Shown: positions 28,774 through 39,554 of the stretch, piece after piece
Layout: each line of letters opens with the position of its first letter
How positions within the stretch are numbered: the stretch's first letter is position 1
Assembly (NCBI GenBank): GCA_030686995.1
Contig: CM060709.1
Coordinates: 20,489,360-20,553,359, forward strand
Direction: 5' to 3'
From: Artemisia argyi
Taxonomy: Eukaryota > Streptophyta > Magnoliopsida > Asterales > Asteraceae
DNA length: 64,000 nt
Program-made: the position numbers and the translations under genes
Notes under the pieces: generated by a model
Seen by the model: the letters and a program-made list of their open reading frames with translations, nothing else
Database searches by the model: none
What the model was told of the DNA's origin: nothing

Positions 28774-29853
28774 ATGGCCTCCCATACGCCTGATGTTGTT
28801 GAGGATATTCTTACTACACCGGTATTGCCAGCACAGTTCACCATGGCTCCTGATGACCCTTACCAGGTTGCCATGCATTCAGCTACTATGACACCGACAG
28901 GTTCTACTTCAGCACCACCTGCTGCATCTACGCAGGGACCCTCATCTTCTCTAGGGCTCCCTGGTACATCGAGGCAGCTTACTCTTCATCAGGCTTTGGC
29001 TCGTGTGGCTCCACGTTTTGCCCACCGAGCTATGGCACGCATGTCGGTACGCCCTACTTCACCACCTTTACAGATTGATGCTCACTCTCTTCTGTCTGAG
29101 GCGCCACCCGCATCATTGCGTCGTCGTCCTAGATCACCTACCCCTTCACCACATGGTTCACCTGTTAGGCGACGACGATTGATGATGTACTCTTTCGATG
29201 AGGAGGAGGAGTACGAGGGTAAGGATGAGGCTGATGACCCTCAGGAGGCTGAGCAGGGTGATGATGATGACCCTGAGGAGGAGGATGACCCTCAGGAGGA
29301 GGAGATGCCTGATGATGATGATTTGATTGTGCCGCCAGCTCAGGCTGAGGAGCCTGATTCACCTATACATCCGATTGAGCCTGATTCACCTGATCATCCA
29401 TTTTTGTTTGAGTTGCCACCTGATAGTCCCGTTGAGTCGGATGCACCTTCTGAGGTCTCTGCTGAGCATGCAGAGTTAGGTGAGATTGGTAGGTTATGGG
29501 CTCAGATTACGGCTCTTAGTGAGAGAGTTACTCATATGTCTGAGCGGATTGATAGAGTGACCGTTGAGTTCATTGGGCAGTTGAGGGTTGACATGGTTAT
29601 GGCTGAGAGGAGAGTTACTGAGATGAGGAGAGTTTTGATGGAGGTTCATGAGCATATCGATAGTATACAGCGAGGTTTTGTTACAGCTCGAGAGGCCGAC
29701 CGCAAGCTATGGCAAAGGAATGCCGAGCTGGAGAAGGAGGTGGCTGACCTCAAGAGAGACCGAGATACCCATAGTGTGGAGTTGGGATCATTATGGAGGG
29801 ATCTTGATGGCTTGAGGCAGGAGTTGAGGAACCTCCGCCAGCAGCGTGGCTAG
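28774..29853 (+). CDS. extra open frame upstream of gag in the Tekay element (unrecognised)
   Basis: ATG 28774 to TAG 29851-29853, about 359 aa, with no stops, in contrast to the decayed gag-pol behind it. The N-terminal ~130 residues are rich in P, T, S and A with an arginine cluster (SLRRRPRSPTPSPHGSP, then RRRR). An acidic domain follows (EEEEYEGKDEADDPQEAEQ, then DDDDPEEEDDPQEEE). From about residue 225 to the end there is a long heptad-like coiled coil (LWAQITALSERVTHMSERI ... LEKEVADLKRDRD ... DLDGLRQELRNLRQQ). No catalytic motif or zinc finger is visible. It could be a structural or nucleic-acid-associated accessory protein, or a displaced gag N-terminus. I do not know a named family for it. 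Confidence 0.7.
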   Translation: MASHTPDVVEDILTTPVLPAQFTMAPDDPYQVAMHSATMTPTGSTSAPPAASTQGPSSSLGLPGTSRQLTLHQALARVAPRFAHRAMARMSVRPTSPPLQIDAHSLLSEAPPASLRRRPRSPTPSPHGSPVRRRRLMMYSFDEEEEYEGKDEADDPQEAEQGDDDDPEEEDDPQEEEMPDDDDLIVPPAQAEEPDSPIHPIEPDSPDHPFLFELPPDSPVESDAPSEVSAEHAELGEIGRLWAQITALSERVTHMSERIDRVTVEFIGQLRVDMVMAERRVTEMRRVLMEVHEHIDSIQRGFVTAREADRKLWQRNAELEKEVADLKRDRDTHSVELGSLWRDLDGLRQELRNLRQQRG

Positions 29854-30211
29854 ACGTTCGAGCTATGTTATCTTGTTGCTTTCTTAACTGAGGAGTGTTC
29901 GGTTAGAAAAGCTAGTTATCTTATTTTGATGTATTTTCCGTTGATTACTCGTCTTGTTGGAACGATTGTTATCTTTGTGTTCTCGGTAGTTGGAACAATG
30001 TTGGATCTTTATTGTATGGTTGATGGTAATTATTTTATGGTATTATGTGGATGTTGGATATTATGGAAATTGAGTTTCCTATGCGCCTTATTGATGTCTT
30101 GTGGTGAATTGTTGATATTCTTTCCATGACTTGGCTTCGTTGATTTAATCCTTGTTGAGCATATGATAAGTTCTATCGGAGACTCACGAACTTGTATGAT
30201 ATTTCAGATCA
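29854..30211. other. spacer between the extra frame and gag, Tekay element
   Basis: T-rich, no coding signal. The small frame at 29926-30129 is hydrophobic chance sequence. Confidence 0.5.
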
Positions 30212-32080
30212 ATGGCCCCATGAAGAAACCCGGTTAGGGCTACCCGAACTGGACCTGCAACGACTACCCCTGGTCGTCGAGGACGCCGTCCAACTCGAAA
30301 TGTTGAGACTCCTAATCCTGATAACCTGGACACAACTAACCGCAACAACAGGAATCAAAATGTTGATGTTCAGGGAGACAATGATCATGTTCCACTTAAT
30401 GCGCCTACTGTGGATCAAGCAATGATCAATCAACTTGTGGAGCAACGAGTTGCTGAGCTACTAGCTGAGTCAAATCATTCCAACAATTCTGCTGGAACAT
30501 TTCCACCTGTTCGTGCTAACGGATGTCACTACAAGGAGTTTAAGATTTGTGGACCTATTTAGTTTGGTGGAACTGAAGGAGTGGTTTACTTGGTTAGGTG
30601 GATTGAGAAGACTAAGTCAGTGTTTAACGTCAGTGGTTGTGCGGAGAATGCGAAGGTAAAGTTTGGTTCTTTTACTTTCAAGGATGAAGCCTTAACTTGG
30701 TGGAACAATTACCGTACTTCGGTTGGGAGTGATGTGGCTTATGCTATGACTTGGGAGCAATTTAAGTCCTTGCTGATTCAGACTTACTGCCCAAGAAATG
30801 AGATTAAGAAGCTGGAGGTTGAATTCTGGAACCACAAGGTGAAAGGTACCGATATGGCAACTTACAATCGCCGTTATCGAGAGTTGGCCTTACTCTGTCC
30901 CGATATGGTTCGGACTGAGACCCAAAAGATTGAGAGGTATACCGATGGGTTGCCGATAGCTACAAGGAACGATGTGATTTCTGCTAAGCCTGCAAACATT
31001 CATGAGGCTATCACTATCGCTCAACAATTGATGGACTCTTTGGCATTGGAAGAAGCTGAGAAGGATACGAATGGAAAGAGGAAGAGGGATGATCACTCTA
31101 AGGGTAATGATCGTCGAAACAAGCGACAAACAACTACTAGAGCTTATGCCATGGGAGATGGAGACAAGAAGAACTACAATGGAGATGCACCCAAATGTAA
31201 CCGATGTTACAAGCATCATTCTGGTCGATGTACTGTGATGTGCAAGAATTGCTCTAAGATGGGACACATAGCTAAGGATTGTAGAGCTCGACCACTTGCT
31301 ATGGTTCAAGCTACTCCTGAAACTATGAGCAAAGCAAATGTTACTTGCTATGGATGTGGAAAGAAAGGACATTATCGGAATGAGTGTAGGGAATCGTGGA
31401 ACCGAGGAAATCAAGGATCGGGTGGTAATGGGTACAATAATGGAAACCGTGGAGCTGGAGGAAACCGTGGACGACAAGATAATGGGGACCAACGTGTGGA
31501 AGCTGGAGCTGCTCATGGAAGAGTGTATGCACTTGGGAACGAGAGAGGAGAAGATCCGAACGTTGTAACTGGTACGTTCCTTCTCAATAATCGTTATGCT
31601 TCCATACTATTTGATACTGGTGCCGATAAGAGTTTTGTGTCCACTAAGTTTGCACCCTTACTTGAGAAACCCCCGATGGCCTTAGGAATTGGTTATGATG
31701 TAGAGTTAGCTAATGGGAACATAGAGAGGATTAGGACTATCATTCGCGGCTGCACATTAAACTTTCTGAACCGTCCTTTCAACACAGATCTTCTACCCGT
31801 CACATTAGGAAGTTTTGATGTCATTATTGGTATGGATTGGTTGTCGAAGTATCGTGCTCATATAATTTGCGATGAGAAGATCGTGCGTGTGCCATACGGC
31901 AAGGAGATTCTGAACATACCAGGAGATAGAAAGGATTTGAGAGGCCCATCTAGATTAGCGGTCATATCTTGCACTAAGTTGCCAAAGCTAATGGAAAGAG
32001 GAAGTTATCTTTTCTTAGCCCAAATTTCTGAGAAAGGAGAAGAAGGAAAGGAGCATTGGAGATGTACCTGTAGTTCGTGA
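30212..32080 (+). pseudogene. gag-pro: gag-protease of the Tekay element (two stops, terminal frameshift)
   Basis: The likely start is ATG 30212, followed after three codons by TGA (30221). The same frame then runs RTGPATTTPGRRGRRPTRN through to TAG at 30560. After that it is open: WIEKTKSVFNVSGC and LTWWNNYRTSVG (gag core), then CNRCYKHHSGRC, CKNCSKMGHIAKDC and CYGCGKKGHYRNEC zinc knuckles (about 31198-31390), and the aspartic protease active site LFDTGADKSFVS (D at 31613). IIGMDWLSKYRAHI follows. Near 32040-32070 a one-base change moves the frame, so the ORF ends at 32080 instead of running into RT. Both stops fit C-to-T changes. Confidence 0.9.
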
Positions 32081-32789
32081 TTTTTCGGATGTATTTCCCG
32101 ATGATTTGCCGGGAATTCCACCTAATAGACAAGTGGAATTTCAGATTGAGTTGATACCTGGTGCTGCACCTGTAGCACGAGCGCCTTATCGTCTTGCACC
32201 TACTGAATTGGAAGAGCTGTCGAAACAATTAGTGGAGTTAGCCGAAAAGGGATTCATAAGACCAAGTTCTTCACCTTGGGGAGCCCTGGTCTTATTTGTG
32301 AAGAAAAAGGATGGATCGTTTCGCATGTGTATTGATTATCGAGAGTTGAACAAGTTAACGATGAAGAATAGATACCCGTTACCGAGGATCGACGATTTGT
32401 TCGATCAACTTCAAGGATCGAGTGTGTATTCGAAGATCGATTTGATATCGGGATATCATCAGCTTCGAGTTCGCGAGGAGGATATTCCAAAAACGGCTTT
32501 CAGAACCCGTTACGGGCATTACGAGTTTCAGGTGATGCCGTTTGGGTTGACTAACGCACCGGCGGTATTCATGGATCTCATGAATCGGGTGTGTAAGCCT
32601 TACTTAGATAAGTTCGTGATTGTGTTCATCGATGACATTCTGATTTATTCGAAGAGTGAGAAGGAGCACGAGGAGCATCTAAGATTTATCTTAGAATTGC
32701 TCAGGAAGGAGAAACTGTATGCCAAGTTTTCGAAATGTGAATTTTGGATTCCGACAGTGCAATTTCTAGGTCACGTGATTGATAGATAA
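32057..32789 (+). pseudogene. pol: reverse transcriptase of the Tekay element
   Basis: The frame resumes after the shift with [19 protein letters not shown] motifs are [52 protein letters not shown] and the catalytic [10 protein letters not shown] (about 32622-32651), then [11 protein letters not shown] at 32787-32789 interrupts in frame; the next frame follows directly in the same phase. Confidence 0.92.
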
Positions 32790-34328
32790 GGAGTTCATGT
32801 GGATCCTGCTAAGATTGAAGCGATTAAAGATTGGGCTGCACCTACGACCCCAACAGAAGTTCGTCAATTTTTGGGATTAGCCGGTTATTACCGAAGATTC
32901 ATTGAGGGATTTTCGAAGATAGCAAAACCGTTGACCAAATTGACTCAAAAGAGTGTTAAGTATGAATGGGGAGATAAGGAAGAGGAAGCATTTCAGTTAC
33001 TTAAGGAAATGTTGTGTAGTGCTCCTATTTTGGCGTTACCCGAAGGTAACAAGGATTTTGTCGTTTATTGTGACGCTTCACAAAAAGGTTTAGGAGCTGT
33101 GTTAATACAACGAGAGAAAGTGATAGCTTATGCTTCCCGACAGCTCAAGAAGCACGAGAAGAACTACACCACCCATGATTTGGAGTTAGGTGCTGTGGTT
33201 TTTGCTTTGAGGATATGGAGACATTACCTGTATGGAACCAAGTGTGTAGTGTTTACTGACCACAAAAGTCTGCAACACATTCTGAACCAAAAAGAGCTTA
33301 ACATGAGGCAACGACGTTGGATTGAGCTGCTAAGCGATTACGATTGTGAGATTCGCTACTATCCGGGTAAAGCAAACGTTGTTGCTGATGCTCTTAGTCG
33401 AAAGGAGAGAATTCCACCATTACGAGTTAGGTCATTAGGAATGACTATCGTATCGCCATTACCGTCTCAAATATTAGAAGCTCAAACGGAAGCGTTGAAA
33501 GAAGAAAATCGGTCTGCTGAGAATATATTTGGGATGACAGAAAATGAGAAGGGATTTGTTAGACGTTCTGATGGAGTGTTATGTTTTGGAGAGCGAAGTT
33601 GGGTACCATTGTGTGGAGGGATTCGAGAGTTGATTATGCATGAGTCGCATAAGTCAAGATACTCTATTCATCCTGGGTCTAACAAAATGTACCAGGATTT
33701 GAAAAAGCTATATTGGTGGCCAAATATGAAGGCTGATATAGCGTTGTATGTTAGTAACTGCTTGGCTTGCTCTAAGGTTAAAGCCGAACATCAAAGACCG
33801 TCAGGATTATTGACGCAGCCAGAACTCCCGGTTTGGAAATGGGAGCGGATTACGATGGACTTTATTACCAAATTACCAAAGACAGCTAGCGGTTGCGATG
33901 CTCTATGGGTAATTGTGGATCGTTTGACTAAGTCTGCTCATTTCCTGGCGATTAGTGAAGATGATAGTGTGGATAAACTTGCGAGGTTGTATGTGAAGGA
34001 GATTGTTTCTCGTCATGGAGTTCCGATATCGATTATTTCTGATCGCGACAGCCGCTTCACGTCAGCATTGTGGCAATCACTTCAAACCGCTTTGGGGACA
34101 AGACTTGATATGAGTACTGCATATCACCCCCAAACCGATGGTCAAAGTGAGAGAACTATTCAGACTTTGGAGGATATGCTTCGTGCATGCATCATAGACT
34201 TTGGTAAAGGTTGGGAGAAATATCTACCCCTTGCGGAGTTCTCCTACAACAATAGCTACCACACAAGTCTTAAGGCTGCACCATTTGAAGCTTTGTATGG
34301 TCGTAAATGTCGTTCACCTATTGGTTGA
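32790..34328 (+). pseudogene. pol: RNase H and integrase of the Tekay element
   Basis: In phase with RT. It has [26 protein letters not shown], RNase H ([58 protein letters not shown]), and integrase with the HHCC finger ([10 protein letters not shown] ... [11 protein letters not shown]). Catalytic residues are in [10 protein letters not shown] (about 33853), [10 protein letters not shown] (about 34035) and [15 protein letters not shown] (about 34140). The frame stops at TGA 34326-34328, where a tryptophan is usual in this family (CRSPIGW), consistent with G-to-A decay. Confidence 0.93.
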
Positions 34329-34898
34329 GCAGAAGTTGGAGATAGCCAACTCACAGGCCCTGAGCTTATTTTGGAAACTACTGAGAAGGTAACGCAAATT
34401 CGAGATCGACTGCAAGCAGCTAGAGATAGGCAGAAAAGCTACGCCGATCAGAGGCGTAAACCCCTAGAATTCCAGGTTGGAGACAAAGTGATGTTGAAAG
34501 TCTCGCCTTGGAAGGGTGTGATACGTTTTGGGAAACGTGGGAAACTTAATCCCCGCTACATTGGACCATTTCTTATTTTGGAAAGAATTGGGCCCGTAGC
34601 TTATCGTTTGGAATTACCAATGGAATTGAGTAAAGTTCATGATGTGTTTCATGTTAGCAATCTGAAGAAATGTCTTTCAGAAGAAACACCAGTTATACCA
34701 ATCAAGGATATTCGTGTGGATGAGAGTTTGAATTTCGTGGAAGAGCCGATTGAGATAATGGATAGAGAGATCAAACGACTCAAGAGGAGTCGTATTCCGC
34801 TCATCAAAGTTCGTTGGAATTCGCGGCACGGACCAGAATTCACGTGGGAACGTGAGGATGAGTTTCGAAAGAGATATCCGAAGCTTTTTACTTCGTAG
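34329..34898 (+). pseudogene. pol: integrase C-terminus with chromodomain-like tail, Tekay element
   Basis: In phase with the preceding frame after TGA 34326. It contains [48 protein letters not shown] and finally [27 protein letters not shown]. The last part is the chromodomain-like module typical of Tekay chromoviruses, thought to guide integration towards marked chromatin. It ends at TAG 34896-34898. Confidence 0.9.
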
Positions 34899-34937
34899 AT
34901 GGTTTGTTCCGAGAGAAACCCGGGACGGGTTTCTTCT

Positions 34938-34950
34938 GAGGCCGGGAGGA
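34938..34950 (+). promoter_or_regulatory. polypurine tract of the Tekay element
   Basis: GAGGCCGGGAGGA lies directly before the 3' LTR. It is the presumed primer site for plus-strand DNA synthesis. Confidence 0.7.
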
Positions 34951-36657
34951 TGTGACAACTGGCAAAATAGGGAGCCATTTATAAAACCCGCATTACATTA
35001 AAATTATAAATTTGGAATTTTTGAAAGTTTATTGTGACGAGATATTTTACGAACGTTGGTATTTGATTTTTTTATCGTACGATGTTTATGGGATTTGGTT
35101 ATTTATTTATGGTTTGGTTGATTCGGTCGTGATGATTTATTTTATAATCGTTACTTTGGCACTACATTGACTCCGGCACTAGATTAACCTAATGAATTTT
35201 AATCTTTTACAAAACGGTAGCGATTCACCGTTAAATAAACATTATGTCTTTCATACATATCTATATGTTTCGGGAAATGTTGTTGGGAAAATCATTTATG
35301 ACGTGTACGAATATGTTTGGCGAAAAGTTAATACTTTTATGAACGAGAAATCGTGTTACGGGAAAACCGATTAAAAAGAGTTCACTAATTATTAAAGTAT
35401 TTGTGGCTAGTTTTGGAAAAGTGGAAACATGAGGGACCAATGTGCAAAATTCGGGTATTTAACCCCTCTCCCCTAACCCTAACCCTCATAATAACAAAAA
35501 TCAAACCCACCCTTCTCCTCCCTCTCCTTAGCCGCCGGCTGCCACCCACACAACACCACCACCGCCGACTTCCACACAACACCACCACCACCAAAATACT
35601 CCCCATCATCTTCTTCTTCTTGTGGTGTGAAACACGCGCCTCTCCCCTTCATTTTTATTAATACCGCCGCACCACACACCCCACGCCACCACACCATCAT
35701 TTTTCTTGGTTTTCATTCGATTTAAAGGTGAGAAATCGTGAGTTTTGTGTCGGGTTTGACTATTTTGAGTTGAACCCGAATTGAATCTTGATATATTGGG
35801 TGTTAAAAATTGAGATGAAAATGGGTTTTGATATAAAGATGAGTTTGGTATCCATGGGGGTCGATTTTTGATAGTTTAGTGCTCGGATTTGGATCTTGGA
35901 TGCGTTTGGTTTGGGTTGTGGCTCGTATTGAGCTCGACCGAGACCCAAGGTCTCGGTGTGATCACTCCTCGACTCGATTGAGAGTCTTGGAGGTGTTATG
36001 GTTCGATTGTTATTGATTCTTGGTGATTGATTATTTGCTAGTTGATGTTTTGGTCGATTTGTGGCTCTCGACTTGTTGTTGTTGTTGTTTTGATTCTCAG
36101 CCGACGCCCCCCCTCGCGGGCTGTTTTGGTCGAATGGCTCTATAGAGCTAGCCGAGACCGAAAGGTCTCGGGTGAGGTTAATTCTTATGGTTTGTGGTCT
36201 TATAGTTAACCCGGGTTTGACTTGGTAGGTCGACCCATATTATTGGTATATTTTGTTTTGGGTTAACATTGTGTTAACATTTTTATGTTGTGGCATGTTG
36301 GACCGAAGCTTTGGACATTGGTTTACTTGTATTTGGATTTGGAGTTGTGTTGACGAGTATGGAATTGGGGACCGATTGTGAGACTGTCAATTAGATGACA
36401 GAGATAGGTTAGTTGGGTGCCGTAGTCGGACCCTCATGTTGTAGCACGTGGATATGGGATTGTTTGGACGGAGTTGATTTATTTTTGTGACTTGATTCTT
36501 ATTATTTGGACTTGGACTATGAGCCGAGGGTCATGACTCAGACATGTGACAAAATTCTATGACTTGATAAATATTTAAAAATCGATATTAAAAATAATAC
36601 TCGTAATAATATTATTAAGAATATAATCATTTATATACGTATATAGACGTGTTAAAC

Positions 36658-36658
<1 letters not shown>

Positions 36659-36722
<64 letters not shown>
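36659..36722. repeat. (TA)n microsatellite in the 3' LTR
   Basis: About 32 TA units, the counterpart of 26466-26533. Confidence 0.9.
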
Positions 36723-36725
<3 letters not shown>

Positions 36726-37770
36726 GCGTATATTAATAATAAAACGATCACGAGTAAACGTATAATAATAAAACGATAGTTATTATGCTATGCAAATAGT
36801 GTAACAAATGTCGGACTATTGTTATAAATAATAACTACATGGCGAAATATAAGTCGGGTAACTAATAAGTAAAAGTGTGATTTTGTTTATAAATTAGAAA
36901 CTTATCGAGTTATACGAATTGTGGTTCTTTAAAGTCCAAGTGGGCTTTATATTGTGACTTTCGTGTTGTCACGGATATATGACGATTAATATAAACATTT
37001 TATATATCGAGTGACTTATTCTAGATCGAGTTATTTGACGATATAAAATAAGTATATTAATGGGCATCGTATCCCACGACGCCCATAGGATGTGGTATAT
37101 ATTTTAGGGTAATAAATTACTATATGTCTCGTGGAATTTGGCCGATTCAACGATATATATAGGGAATTCATTGGACTACGATATATATCAAATAGAATCT
37201 TTTGTGCAATGTGCTTTAGGTTGGGTATAATTTTGGAACGATATATTACGTAAATAAATATGGGAGATTATCAAATCGACGGATTTAATAAGCTTCGATA
37301 ACTATTTAAATAATATGTTGGACTAACATTAGACCTATAGTTGTTTTATTATTTTTGTTTGTTATGGCTTTCTGGTTTGAGTTGTGTCGACCCTCCACCC
37401 GTATCGATACCAAACGTCAAACTTCAAATTAATATGAAGTAAATTCGAGAAATGGATATTTTTTGAAAGTAAAATGGAATACGTTCGGGAATGGGAATAT
37501 TTGATTTTGAGGAAATGATTTCTGAACGAGTTTGATATTGTTAGAAAGTGCCGAGTCTGTAGTCGCCGTTACGTGAGTTGCTTGAGATTACTTACATCTT
37601 TCTTCTATCGTTTCTTTTGAGGATTTCTGGACTTGAGGTGAGTCATAGACCCACTTTTTACTCTTGAACTTTGTTTTCAATACTTGGGGTGAGAAACGTG
37701 CAAATGTTTTATGTGGACTATTATCGCTTTGTTTATTTAAAACTTGCTATGCTTATAGAACTAGGTAGGA

Positions 37771-38036
37771 TTAAGCGAGGCCTAGACATGAGCTAGGTAA
37801 GCTATTGATTTGGTTATAGAGCGAGGCCTAGTCCTGAACTAGGTAAGCTATTGATTTGGTTGTTGAGCGAGGCCTAGTCCCAAACTAGGTAAGCTATTGA
37901 TTTGGTTATAGAGCGAGGCCTAGTCCCGAACTAGGTAAGCTATTGATTTGGTTATTGAGCGAGGCCTAGAATGAGCTAGGTAAGCTATTGATGTATTGTT
38001 GAGCGAGGCCTAGTCTCGAGCTAGGTAAGCTATTGA
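37771..38036 (+). repeat. tandem repeat in the 3' LTR, about six units of 45 bp
   Basis: GCGAGGCCTAG...CTAGGTAAGC units with the same unit number as the 5' LTR, differing by a few bases. Confidence 0.9.
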
Positions 38037-38546
38037 TTGGATTGATTTGAGCTATAGTGTGCACCTATAGGGTTGATTTGATTTGATTTGATTTGATTTG
38101 ATTTGGTTGGATTATTGGTTGGATATTTTGGTTGGATGATTGAGGCCTAGTCTAGCTAGCAAGCGTTTTGCGTATATGTCCACTATATTGAATTTAGAAT
38201 CTAAACCTATGATCTCACCAGCGAAAGCTGACTTTTAGCACGTTTTCTCAGGTAATTAAGTAATGCTCTATGGATGCTTGGGATTGGAGGCTTGGCACTT
38301 GGCACCGGTTATGGATCTATATTTCTAAAACTCTGATAACTATTGTGGACCTATATTTATTTCTTTTGGGCCTGACTTTGGATGATTTTGGGATAAATGT
38401 AAACTTTAAAACCCCGCGTGGTTGTATTTTATTATGTTTACTTTATCTCGTTCTTTTATGTCTTGTGTTTGGATACCAATCCCCGTAGCACCCCGAAAGC
38501 TTGTTGAGTCTTCCGCTGTACTAAATTTTGGGGGTGTTACAAACAA

Positions 38547-38750
38547 TATGCCTCTTCATGAAGCAACATTTCATCTTTTATATATAGGTTTAGAATTTGC
38601 TGTAAACGTTAACCCATTCATATTTATCAATATCAGATTTAAGGGTTCACCCATATCTTCCTGTTTCATTTATTGTTTCTGTTTGATGTTTGACATGTAG
38701 TTGTTTAGATCATTCGATCCTGGAAATCCTCCCACACAACCTGTGAAACA
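38547..38750 (+). repeat. left LTR of the small element, second part
   Basis: TATGCCTCTTCATGAAGC through CACACAACCTGTGAAACA, matching 39349-39549. Confidence 0.85.
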
Positions 38751-39128
38751 GTGGTATCAGAGCTTCAAGGGATCTAACAACATCAAAACATGTCTTTACA
38801 ATCATCAATCAAGATCAGAGATGCTTTTAAAACCGCAGAAGAAAAGAAAGCAACCATGGAAATAATGGATGCAATTAATATATGAAGAAAAGAGAGCAGC
38901 CATGGAAATAATGGAGGCCATTTGAAGAGGCTTGTTGGTTTTTCTTTTTACATCAAACCAACAAAAGCCATGAAGATATGATCAACCTGGACTTAAGGAA
39001 GATCACAACAATGATGGTGGTAATAACCAGAAATTGTATCAAACGATAGAAGACATCAAGATTCAAGAAAGCATCAAGGAACAAGAAGATTGAAGACGAA
39101 ACAAAGATTAATAGATTAGGGAGGAATA
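38751..39128 (+). pseudogene. internal region of the small LTR element with gag-like start
   Basis: After the PBS (TGGTATCAGAGC at 38752), ATG 38790 opens a frame of about 32 codons (MSLQSSIKIRDAFKTAEEKK ...) that ends early. A tandem imperfect duplication of GAAGAAAAGA(A/G)AGCA(A/G)CCATGGAAATAATGGA follows. No pol motifs are present. AGATTAGGGAGGAA before the right LTR is the likely polypurine tract. Confidence 0.7.
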
Positions 39129-39549
39129 TGTTGGAAAACATAATCCATTAATCTTTGTTTTTCAACATAAAACTGCTGCAATTCGACACAGACAAAAAGG
39201 GAACAAGATGGGTCGAAAATAAAGCCTACAAGTTTTGTTTTTGGGCCAACAAACCCAATAGATGGCAGTTACATAGTATACGCTTATTTAGTTAGGATTA
39301 GAACGTTTGGGGAATCATTGTGTCGTTAACTTTTTATTGAAACAATATGCCTCTTCATGAAGCAACGTTTCATCTTTTATATATAGGTTTAGAATTTGCT
39401 GTAAACGTTAACCCATTCATATTTATCAATATCAGATTTAAGGGTTCACCCATATCTTCCTGTTTCATTTATTGTTTCTGTTTGATGTGTGGCATGTAGT
39501 TGTTTAGATCATTCGATCCTGGAAATCCTCCCACACAACCTGTGAAACA
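39129..39549 (+). repeat. right LTR of the small element (421 bp)
   Basis: It is intact and shows the empty target of the Tekay insertion (GAAACAATATGCC). The CCTGT duplication follows at 39550-39554. Confidence 0.85.
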
Positions 39550-39554
39550 CCTGT

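Larger units (their letters stand above)
24758..38541 (+). mobile_element. Tekay/Del-type Ty3/Gypsy chromovirus, 13.8 kb
   Basis: Very long LTRs (about 3.59 kb each), an initiator-Met PBS, an extra frame upstream of gag, gag with zinc knuckles, protease, RT, RNase H, integrase and a chromodomain-like C-terminus. This combination fits the Tekay (Del) chromovirus lineage. By eye about 45 differences separate the LTRs (roughly 1.2-1.3%), so insertion is recent. Gag-pol is broken by at least four stops and one frameshift, so this copy is not autonomous. Confidence 0.93.
34951..38541 (+). repeat. 3' LTR of the Tekay element (about 3591 bp)
   Basis: TGTGACAACTGGC ... GGGGGTGTTACA. It contains the same TA run (36659-36722) and 45-bp tandem units (37771-38036) as the 5' LTR. 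Differences are mostly transitions, with a few 1-2 base indels. Confidence 0.93.
24540..39549 (+). mobile_element. small non-autonomous LTR retrotransposon, split by the Tekay element
   Basis: Without the nested insertion it is about 1.2 kb: a left LTR (24540-24757 plus 38547-38750, about 422 bp), an internal part of about 378 bp (38751-39128) and a right LTR (39129-39549, 421 bp). The PBS TGGTATCAGAGC (38752-38763) is the initiator-Met type. The internal part has only a short gag-like start and no pol, so it needs enzymes from another element. LTR ends are TGTTGGAAAAC and CCTGTGAAACA. The right LTR shows the uninterrupted target of the Tekay insertion. Confidence 0.85.

Noticed and set aside
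30890..31516. 208-aa minus-strand frame under the Tekay gag
   Set aside because: Serine/isoleucine-rich reverse reading of gag. The plus strand has zinc knuckles and the protease site.
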